DNA from: JBCDIQ01 sp039024295
GTDB taxonomy: Bacteria; Bacteroidota; Bacteroidia; J057
Assembly: GCA_039024295.1 (NCBI GenBank)
Contig: JBCDIQ010000113.1
Location: 1 to 14,792 of the forward strand
Direction: 5' to 3'
Length of the DNA: 14,792 nucleotides
Part shown: piece by piece, positions 1-6,446 of the stretch
Layout of the letters: every line of letters begins with the position of its first letter
Numbering within the stretch: position 1 is the stretch's first letter
The notes under the pieces: generated by a model
Database searches by the model: none
The model's input: only the letters and a program-made list of their open reading frames with translations
What the model was told of the DNA's origin: nothing
Made by a program: the position numbers and the translations under genes

Positions 1-1064
1 CCCTGTTTAAGCTAACCGCCAGGATTAATCACCTGAAAAAAGCGGAAGAATTATTGGAAAAAGTCCGTCTCACCCCAATGCCTGATCATGCGCCTGTGTT
101 GAGACAATTGGCCCGGGTGTACATCTCCCAGCACCGGTTTTGTGAAGCATTGGACGTGGCCATGCAGGCCTTGGAAACAGGAAGTGGGATGCGAGAAACC
201 CAATTGTTGCTGTGTGACATTTATGCAGAGCTGGGGTTTGCAGCAGAAGAGAATTACCTCCTACATCAACTGGCCAGGGAACAAGAGGACGCTCACCTCA
301 AAATTCGGTTGGCAAAATGGGCCGATGGTATCGGGAGGCTGGATCAGACCATTGAATTGATGGAAGAAGTGAAGCAAAAGGCCATATCCACCCGGCAGGA
401 AAGCTTACTTAATTGGAGCTATACCAACTTGGGGGATTTTTATGGGCATGCAGGGGAAATTGATAAAGCTGCGGCTCACTACCTCAAGGCGTTGGAAATC
501 AACCCCGCTGATTGGTATGCAGTAAAGGGCCTCGCCTGGATCCTGTATTCTCACGAAGAAAAACCCACCGAAGCATTGTCACTGCTGGAAGCCGCCAGTC
601 AATGGAGTGATGACCCTGGCATTGAGTTGCTACAGGCAGAGATATGGATGTTTATGGGAGCAACTGAATTGGCCTTAAAGAAGCACGCAGAAATTGCCAT
701 GCGCGTACAATCTCCGGAATACGGGCGTATGTACAGCGAATTTTTATGTGATTTTTTCCTGGATAATGATCAGCCTGAAAAGGCACTTGAACTGGCATCT
801 GAGGAAATTCGTCAGCGAGCTGTTCCCTCCAGTTTTGCGATGCTGATAGACGTTTACCTTTCACAGGGGGATACCCTCCAGGCACGACGCATGAGTCAGG
901 ATCATATTTGGCACCAGACCTTCGAACCCAAATTACTCCTCAAACAAGTCAGCTTTTTTTCAGTCACCGATCTTTCCTATATCCAGGATATTAAAGCAGA
1001 ATTATCGGAGGCCCGATTTGAATTAGGGCCGGTGCGTTATGCGGCAATGTTAGGCAAATATTAA
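1..1064 (+). CDS. TPR-repeat protein, 3' part only (start lies before the window)
   Basis: The frame is open from base 3 with no stop before base 1062, so the gene begins upstream of the window. The TTG at 54 could serve as a start codon but the same frame continues upstream with a sensible amphipathic helix (LTARINHLKKAEELL), so I treat it as internal. The visible part of about 353 residues is all helical and holds tetratricopeptide-like units. The clearest is at bases 410-520, reading NLGDFYGHAGEIDKAAAHYL then KALEINP. Another is near bases 90-180 (LARVYISQHRFCEALDVAMQ). TPR proteins are scaffolds for protein-protein contact; no enzymatic domain is visible. The signal-peptide region is not in the window, so location is unknown. 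The gene ends 92 bases before the TonB receptor. No partner or pathway can be named. Confidence 0.8.
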   Translation, partial: LFKLTARINHLKKAEELLEKVRLTPMPDHAPVLRQLARVYISQHRFCEALDVAMQALETGSGMRETQLLLCDIYAELGFAAEENYLLHQLAREQEDAHLKIRLAKWADGIGRLDQTIELMEEVKQKAISTRQESLLNWSYTNLGDFYGHAGEIDKAAAHYLKALEINPADWYAVKGLAWILYSHEEKPTEALSLLEAASQWSDDPGIELLQAEIWMFMGATELALKKHAEIAMRVQSPEYGRMYSEFLCDFFLDNDQPEKALELASEEIRQRAVPSSFAMLIDVYLSQGDTLQARRMSQDHIWHQTFEPKLLLKQVSFFSVTDLSYIQDIKAELSEARFELGPVRYAAMLGKY

Positions 1065-1156
1065 ATATGCAGAATGTCTAATGTGTCGTCCAATTTTTAG
1101 GTAGTTTTAATGCTTCCCTCAGCTACTTTTCCTTTCCTTTTTAATTCTAGCCATTT

Positions 1157-3385
1157 ATGATACCCATGCGTTTTTACTTTATACTGATATGTTGTGCACT
1201 TACATACCCCTTACAAGCACAGGATGTACTTACTGGCCGTGTCACCGATGCGGATGAAGTAGGCCTAGAAAGTGCTTACTTGATCCATCTCCCCTCGGGC
1301 AAACACTGCCACACCAATTACCTGGGAGAATTTATCTTGGAAGGTGTAAAAGGCGGTGACTCCATCCAGGTAAACCATTTAGGGTTTGCATCAGAGATTA
1401 TTCAGGCACCTTACGACCAAAAGTTTGTAACCATTACATTGGCCCAGCGCAGGCTTTCCTTGAAAGAGGTGGTCATCGCCTCTGAAATGGATGCCTTAGA
1501 GGTATTTGCAGGGATTAATCTGCGGACCCAGCCAGTTAATTCTTCCCAGGAGATTCTTCGAAGGGTGCCCGGGCTTATCATCGGCCAGCATGCAGGAGGG
1601 GGAAAAGCTGAGCAGATATTCCTTAGAGGCTTTGACATTGACCATGGAACGGACATCAACTTGACGGTAGATGGAATGCCAGTGAACATGGTTTCTCATG
1701 CACATGGCCAGGGCTATGCAGACTTGCACTTTCTGATTCCTGAAACGGTGGAAGGCATTCGCTTTGGAAAAGGCCCCTATTATGCAGATCAGGGCAACTT
1801 TACCACTGCTGGCTTTGTAGATTTTCGTACCAAAGACAAATTGGAATCCAGTATGGTGAAACTAGAAGCCGGACAATTTAACACCCGACGCTTACTCGGA
1901 ATGCTGGACTTAATTTCCGAGGACAACCAAAATGCCTACGCGGCCCTGGAATACCTTACGACGGATGGTCCCTTCGAAAGTTCGCAGCACTTCAACCGGT
2001 TAAATTTCCTGGGGAAATACAACCTCCAGCTCAACAACCAGGACCGGATCTCTCTTACCGGGTCGTATTTCACCAGTTCTTGGGATGCGTCCGGGCAGAT
2101 TCCCCAGCGTGCCATTGATCAGGGAATCATCGGTCGTTTTGACGCCATTGATGATACCGAAGGTGGACAAACCAGTCGGGCAAACCTGAGACTGGGATAC
2201 GATAAGATGATTTCGCCCAATGCTCAACTTAGAAATATCTTTTACTACACCTATTACGATTTTGAGCTGTATTCCAACTTCACCTTTTTCCTGAATAATC
2301 CTACTGAAGGTGATCAGATTGCCCAGCGAGAAAGCCGCAACCTGTTCGGTTTTAACAGTGAGTACACCCAAAACTTACAGTTGGGAAGTGTTGAAGGAAC
2401 CCTTCGGGGAGGTATCGGTATGCGAAATGACCAGGTGCAGGACAACGAGCTGTCCCGTACTGCCAATCGCCAGGAAATCCTGGAGCGCGTCAGTTTTGGG
2501 GATGTAAATGAAACCAACCTGTTTGCCTATGCAAATGCAGACTGGGAGTTCGGTAAATTGACCATCAATACCGGTTTGCGAGTAGATGCCTTTCAGTTTA
2601 CCTACCTGGACGAATTGCAGGCCCTCTATGACCAGCAGACAGTGTACAAAGAGTTTGTGAGCCCCAAGGTGAACCTGATGTACCAGGTCAGTTCAAAACT
2701 TCAGGCATATGCGAAATTTGGACGTGGCTTCCACTCCAATGATACCCGCGTGGTGGTTGCACAAGGGGGAGAGGAAATTCTGCCTGCTGCTTTGGGTTCC
2801 GATGTAGGCTTTATCTGGAAACCTCTTGACAATATTTTGGTCAATGCGGCTTACTGGCAGCTTGAGCTCGAGCAGGAGTTTGTGTATGTAGGAGATGAAG
2901 GAATCGTGGAGCCGGGAGGCCGTACCCGCCGTCGAGGCGTAGACCTGAGTGTGAGGTATCAGCCTCTGAGTTGGCTCTATTGGGATGCAGACTTTACCTA
3001 TTCTCATGCACGTGCGATTGATGAAGCCGAAGGAGAAGATTTTATCCCACTTGCGCCAGATTTCACGCTTACCAGTGGCCTTTCGGTGATTCACCCTTCA
3101 GGACTTTCAGGCGGTGTGCGGATGCGCTATTTGGATGACCGTCCGGCAAATGAAGACAACTCAATTGTGGCAAATGGCTACACCGTGGTGGATGTAAACG
3201 CCAGTTACCGCTGGAAAGCATTCGAATTAGGCTTTTCAATCGAGAATGTGATGGATGTGGACTGGGACGAAACGCAGTTTGCCACTGAGTCGCGTTTGCG
3301 GGAGGAAGCCGAGCCAGTGGAGGAGATTCACCTAACTCCTGGAACTCCCTTCTTTTTTAGGGGATATGTGAGTTATCGTTTTTGA
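1157..3385 (+). CDS. TonB-dependent outer-membrane receptor with carboxypeptidase-regulatory-like N-terminal domain
   Basis: This 742-residue protein is a TonB-dependent outer-membrane receptor, importing a ligand with proton-motive energy from TonB-ExbB-ExbD. A signal peptide occupies residues 1 to about 22, ending ALTYPLQAQ. Residues 24-96 resemble the carboxypeptidase D regulatory-like domain (VLTGRVTDADEVGLESAYL). LKEVVI near residue 102 could be the TonB box. The plug is about 120-225 and includes ILRRVPGL, IFLRGFD and VDGMPVN. The rest is a beta-barrel ending in an aromatic-rich strand (FRGYVSYRF), as outer-membrane barrels do. The plug carries a histidine cluster, DHGTD at 162-166 and HAHGQGYADLHF at 181-192, suggesting a metal or metal-chelate ligand; that is inference. 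There is no STN signalling domain, so it is not a FecA-type transducer. ATG 1157 was chosen; ATG 1166 would still leave a signal peptide. Substrate unknown. Confidence 0.93.
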   Translation: MIPMRFYFILICCALTYPLQAQDVLTGRVTDADEVGLESAYLIHLPSGKHCHTNYLGEFILEGVKGGDSIQVNHLGFASEIIQAPYDQKFVTITLAQRRLSLKEVVIASEMDALEVFAGINLRTQPVNSSQEILRRVPGLIIGQHAGGGKAEQIFLRGFDIDHGTDINLTVDGMPVNMVSHAHGQGYADLHFLIPETVEGIRFGKGPYYADQGNFTTAGFVDFRTKDKLESSMVKLEAGQFNTRRLLGMLDLISEDNQNAYAALEYLTTDGPFESSQHFNRLNFLGKYNLQLNNQDRISLTGSYFTSSWDASGQIPQRAIDQGIIGRFDAIDDTEGGQTSRANLRLGYDKMISPNAQLRNIFYYTYYDFELYSNFTFFLNNPTEGDQIAQRESRNLFGFNSEYTQNLQLGSVEGTLRGGIGMRNDQVQDNELSRTANRQEILERVSFGDVNETNLFAYANADWEFGKLTINTGLRVDAFQFTYLDELQALYDQQTVYKEFVSPKVNLMYQVSSKLQAYAKFGRGFHSNDTRVVVAQGGEEILPAALGSDVGFIWKPLDNILVNAAYWQLELEQEFVYVGDEGIVEPGGRTRRRGVDLSVRYQPLSWLYWDADFTYSHARAIDEAEGEDFIPLAPDFTLTSGLSVIHPSGLSGGVRMRYLDDRPANEDNSIVANGYTVVDVNASYRWKAFELGFSIENVMDVDWDETQFATESRLREEAEPVEEIHLTPGTPFFFRGYVSYRF

Positions 3386-3415
3386 TCCTCGGTTGGTGAA
3401 GAAATAAATCCTGTA

Positions 3416-3452
3416 GGGTACGTGGATTATTGTTGTGATAGGCCGCGTACCC
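3416..3452 (+). terminator. Possible hairpin terminator after the TonB receptor
   Basis: The arms GGGTACGTGG (3416-3425) and CCGCGTACCC (3443-3452) pair over 10 bp, with one G-U wobble and a 17-base loop. They are followed by ATTATTTTG, a weak T-rich tract. The hairpin lies 30 bases after the receptor stop, a reasonable place for a terminator. The long loop and broken T-tract keep confidence low. Its presence argues against starting the sigma factor at GTG 3422. Confidence 0.35.
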
Positions 3453-3523
3453 ATTATTTTGTAAAGAAGGGAATTCCAGGTACTTTCGAACAAACCTCCT
3501 GGCAGTTGGCAAAAATCATACGA

Positions 3524-4051
3524 TTGGATGAAGATGAAAAGCGACTGGTCGAAGCCCTAAAAGCTCGTCGGAAGGAAGCCTATTCAGAATTGTATGATCG
3601 GTACAGCGCCTCTCTTTACGGGGTGGTGCTTCAGGTGGTGAAATCCGAGGAGATGGCAGCGGACGTATTGCAAGAGAGTTTTATCAAAGTGTGGCGATTC
3701 ATTGATAAATACGACAGCAGCAAGGGGCGGTTTTTTACCTGGGTATTGAACCTGACGAGAAATACCGCCATTGACCATTGGCGTTCTCAGCAACGAAAGG
3801 CTACCCCCGGATTGACTGCTGAAGCGGCCGAGTCAATTATCGGTAGTACCTCTGAAAATCCTGGTCATGCTTTGGATGCGGATAAAGCTTTAGCATTTCT
3901 GGGAGAACCGGAGCGCACCCTCATGGCGATGAATTACCTCCAAGGATATAGCCAGCGGGAAATCGCCAAGCAATTGGACATGCCCGTTGGAACGGTGAAA
4001 ACCAAAATGCGGAATGCCCTTCGGCTCTTAAGAGAAACGTTTAATACATGA
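3524..4051 (+). CDS. ECF-type RNA polymerase sigma factor
   Basis: This is an extracytoplasmic-function sigma-70 factor that directs RNA polymerase to a dedicated promoter set. Sigma region 2 is clear: ELYDRYSASLYGVV, then DVLQESFIKVWRFIDKYD, then GRFFTWVLNLTRNTAIDHWR. Region 4, with its helix-turn-helix, reads GYSQREIAKQLDMPVGTVKT and then KMRNALRLL. The start is not settled. The frame is open from GTG 3422 (209 residues), with further TTG candidates at 3506 (181) and 3524 (175). I prefer 3524 because MDEDEKRLVEALKARR fits the usual short lead-in of ECF factors, and the 3422 start lies inside a hairpin and adds residues unlike the family. The anti-sigma gene follows after 13 bases, so the two are almost certainly cotranscribed and the sigma factor held at the membrane until a signal arrives. 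Target genes are unknown. Confidence 0.92.
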   Translation: MDEDEKRLVEALKARRKEAYSELYDRYSASLYGVVLQVVKSEEMAADVLQESFIKVWRFIDKYDSSKGRFFTWVLNLTRNTAIDHWRSQQRKATPGLTAEAAESIIGSTSENPGHALDADKALAFLGEPERTLMAMNYLQGYSQREIAKQLDMPVGTVKTKMRNALRLLRETFNT

Positions 4052-4064
4052 AACCAAATCATTA

Positions 4065-4877
4065 ATGGATATCCCCTCCTACATAGCATCTGGCATCTTG
4101 GAAGCCTATGTGCTCGGTGAAGTTTCACCGGAGGAGGCGCGTGAGGTGGCTTGTCTGACGGAGATCTATCCTGAGCTCAAAGCTGAATTGGAAGCCTTGC
4201 AGCAGGGAATGGAGGGATTTGCCAGACAATTTGACCAGGCTCCGCCCGCTGCGTTAAAAGGAAGAATCATGACTGCCCTTGACGAGGAAGCGAAGTCCAC
4301 TGAAGCCAGGATTCCGCCTGTTTCCTCCAACACTCCTCTGATTTCTGAGGAAGAGGAAAAACGCAAAGCCGGGATTCCCTTGTACCTGCAAATTGCCGCT
4401 GCAGTAGGTGTATTGCTTCTGGGAATTTGGTTAGGCAATCAGTTAAATAGTCCTGAGCTAGAGACCTTGAATCAACAGGTCGCCGAATTGAGTACCCAAC
4501 AAGAAAGCCTGGAAAAAAAGCTTTCTTCCCAAAGTCAGGAGTTGGCTTTGCTAGCTGATCCTGCGAATCAGTTAATTGAGTTGGCACCGCAACCTATTGC
4601 GGGAAATGCCACCGTTCGTGTGTTGTGGCAGCCTGATGCTAAATCTACCTTTCTGGTTAATTCGACCCTGCCTGATTTGAAGGACGACCAGGATTATCAG
4701 CTTTGGGCATTGGTAGATGGAACGCCTGTTGACTTAGGCGTACTACCCCGCCGCGGGGAAGGACTAACTCAGATGGCGTCCATAGAAAATCCAGATGCCT
4801 TTGCCATTACCCTTGAACCAAAAGGGGGTTCGAAGGTGCCTACGTTGACTCAGTTAATGGTGATAGGAGAGGTGTAG
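4065..4877 (+). CDS. RskA-type membrane anti-sigma factor
   Basis: This 270-residue single-pass inner-membrane protein is predicted to bind and inhibit the ECF sigma factor encoded 13 bases upstream. The cytoplasmic N-terminal part, residues 8-75, has the anti-sigma pattern ILEAYVLGEVSPEEAREV but only one cysteine (residue 30), so the zinc-binding HxxxCxxC set of ZAS anti-sigma factors is absent. A transmembrane helix lies at about 104-124 (LQIAAAVGVLLLGIWLG). A short coiled coil follows at about 132-160 (QQVAELSTQQESLEKKL). The outer part, about 170-270, matches the anti-sigma-K factor RskA C-terminal domain, with YQLWALVDGTPVDLG and ITLEPKGGSKVPT. In the family, the outer domain probably senses an envelope signal and regulated proteolysis releases the sigma factor; this protein's signal is unknown. 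It ends 10 bases from the convergent hemG gene, with no terminator visible between them. Confidence 0.9.
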   Translation: MDIPSYIASGILEAYVLGEVSPEEAREVACLTEIYPELKAELEALQQGMEGFARQFDQAPPAALKGRIMTALDEEAKSTEARIPPVSSNTPLISEEEEKRKAGIPLYLQIAAAVGVLLLGIWLGNQLNSPELETLNQQVAELSTQQESLEKKLSSQSQELALLADPANQLIELAPQPIAGNATVRVLWQPDAKSTFLVNSTLPDLKDDQDYQLWALVDGTPVDLGVLPRRGEGLTQMASIENPDAFAITLEPKGGSKVPTLTQLMVIGEV

Positions 4878-4887
4878 GGCTGTTTTA

Positions 4888-6225
4888 TTACTTCAATTCA
4901 GCCAAATCTCCCACCCGCTGCGCCAGCCACTTGCCGCGTTCGATGCACGCTGGAACAGCAATTCCCCCAATCCAATTTCCGCCCAGAAATAGCTGTTGGG
5001 CCTCAAATGGCTGTTCAAGGGCATGGGTAGGCAAAATATCCTCGTCGTATTGAGGGATGGCCTTGGGCCAGCGCGTGATCCGCTGAAAAATGGGTTTACC
5101 GGTTATCCCAAGAAATCGTCGATGATCTTCATTCACGCCCTCCAGCAATTGGTCGTCCAATTGCATGGCCTGATGCGGAACGATAGAACCGCCTACAAAG
5201 GTGGTCAGCAGCACTTCGTCTTCCGGGCATCGGCCTTTAAATACCGTGCTGCTAAATATGGTTCCCAGGCTGTTGCTGGGCTCCAGCCGATTGTGCAAGG
5301 CACCAAATCCATCCAGCTTGTGGGCCACATCTTCCCGTCGATAGGCGGAATGGACCATGCTTACCGGGGGATAGTGTACTTGGTTGAGGCTTTCCTGGGC
5401 TTTTGTGTTATCTGGACTGAGAATTCCAGCGAGCGTATGTGCCGGGATGGTGCTAATTACGTGAGATGCCTGAAGGGTATTAGTACCTCGCTGGGTTTCC
5501 AAGGTCAATTCGTACCCGCCATCCGAGAGGACAGTCATCTGGCTTACCCTTGTATTCAAACGAAGGGCATCACTGGCTTGATGAGCAAGCGCATGTACCA
5601 AATGTTCCAGTCCATTGGCAAAGGAGAAGGTGCCTCGGTGTTTCTGCTGCTTGGCCGCATGGGAAACCCCCTTGATGAGGGACCCAAATTCCCGCTCCCA
5701 CACCTTGAGGCGAGGAAAAGCTGTTTCCACCAGTAATTTGGAAGGATCACCTGCATATATGCCTGAAATGAACGGATACACCCCGTAATCGGTGAGTTCA
5801 TCTCCCAGTCTTCTTCTGGCAAAATGGTCTAACGTTTCATGAGGAATCTCTTCTACCGGTTGCTTGGATTCCCGCATGATCCGCCATTTTGTCCCCAGGG
5901 AAAAGGTGGAACCAAACACCAATGACATGGGGCCAGTAGGAAGCTTTCGGTACTTTCCTTTTTTGAGGATGTAGCGGTATTTGGCGGCCTTTTCGGCTTT
6001 GAGGATATCCTTGTGCAGCTTTAGCTCCTTCAATACCTCAAATAGCGGATCATTTAGCTGAAGCGAATTAGGCCCTACCTCCAGGAGGTAAGGCCCATGT
6101 TTTACTGAACGAATATTACCGCCTGCCCGATCACTGGCTTCCAGCACGACCACTTCGTGTCCTGACTGCTTGAGCCGCCATGCGGCCACCAGTCCCGTAA
6201 TGCCTGCGCCAATAATTGCTACCAT
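4888..6225 (-). CDS. hemG: Protoporphyrinogen oxidase (HemY-type flavoprotein)
   Basis: An FAD-dependent oxidase of about 445 residues that oxidises protoporphyrinogen IX to protoporphyrin IX, or in the coproporphyrin-dependent pathway coproporphyrinogen III, near the end of heme synthesis. Such genes are also named hemY or cgoX. The N-terminal dinucleotide-binding fold reads VAIIGAGITGLVAAWRLKQS, followed by VVVLEASDRAGGNIRS. The C-terminal FAD signature is LFLGGNWIGGIAVPACIERG. YPFISGIYAGDPSKL in the middle is typical of this family rather than of other amine-oxidase-like flavoproteins. I start at ATG 6225 because the GxGxxG fold normally begins within a few residues of the N terminus; ATG 6267 would add 14 polar residues (MPESGNNRKPKTQT) unlike the family. 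The gene is on the minus strand, 221 bases downstream of the M1 peptidase gene, and may have its own promoter. No other heme genes are in the window. Confidence 0.92.
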   Translation of the reverse strand: MVAIIGAGITGLVAAWRLKQSGHEVVVLEASDRAGGNIRSVKHGPYLLEVGPNSLQLNDPLFEVLKELKLHKDILKAEKAAKYRYILKKGKYRKLPTGPMSLVFGSTFSLGTKWRIMRESKQPVEEIPHETLDHFARRRLGDELTDYGVYPFISGIYAGDPSKLLVETAFPRLKVWEREFGSLIKGVSHAAKQQKHRGTFSFANGLEHLVHALAHQASDALRLNTRVSQMTVLSDGGYELTLETQRGTNTLQASHVISTIPAHTLAGILSPDNTKAQESLNQVHYPPVSMVHSAYRREDVAHKLDGFGALHNRLEPSNSLGTIFSSTVFKGRCPEDEVLLTTFVGGSIVPHQAMQLDDQLLEGVNEDHRRFLGITGKPIFQRITRWPKAIPQYDEDILPTHALEQPFEAQQLFLGGNWIGGIAVPACIERGKWLAQRVGDLAELK

Positions 6226-6446
6226 AGTTTGAGTTTTCGGTTTCCGGTTATTCCCACTTTCCGGCATTTCTCTTCACTCAACAGTTATCAGTTTTTTCCA
6301 GAAGCTGGTAATTCACTGTTAAACGAGTCGCCAGTAAAGGTATTAACCAGCGAAATATTCATTAAGCTGATACAACTAACTTCCTTCAGGCTGGCGATGA
6401 AACAATTCATCAACACTGAAAACCGCGAACTGTTAACCGACAACTC
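6226..6446. repeat. Intergenic region with decayed 'ACTGAAAACTGTTAAC'-type repeats
   Basis: Between the M1 peptidase stop and hemG is non-coding sequence rich in related short words: CAACAGTTATCAGTTTT, CACTGTTAAAC, AACACTGAAAACCG and GAACTGTTAACC. The 12-mer AACACTGAAAAC at 6412-6423 recurs exactly at 8883-8894. A 7-bp inverted repeat, TCGCCAG at 6328-6334 and CTGGCGA at 6391-6397, is also present. I read this as degenerate short repeats common between genes in Bacteroidota. It must also contain the 3' end of the M1 transcript and perhaps the hemG promoter, but neither could be placed. Confidence 0.5.

Noticed and set aside
1065..1156. Promoter of the TonB receptor (TACTTTTC at 1124-1131)
   Set aside because: It differs from TAnnTTTG in the last base and no TTG element lies at the right distance upstream; too weak to annotate.
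1157..4877. FecA-FecI-FecR-type surface signalling cassette
   Set aside because: The receptor has a carboxypeptidase-regulatory-like domain, not STN, and the anti-sigma is RskA-like, not FecR-like.
6226..6267. ATG 6267 as the start of the protoporphyrinogen oxidase
   Set aside because: It adds 14 polar residues before the FAD-binding fold, which normally begins right at the N terminus; ATG 6225 fits better.
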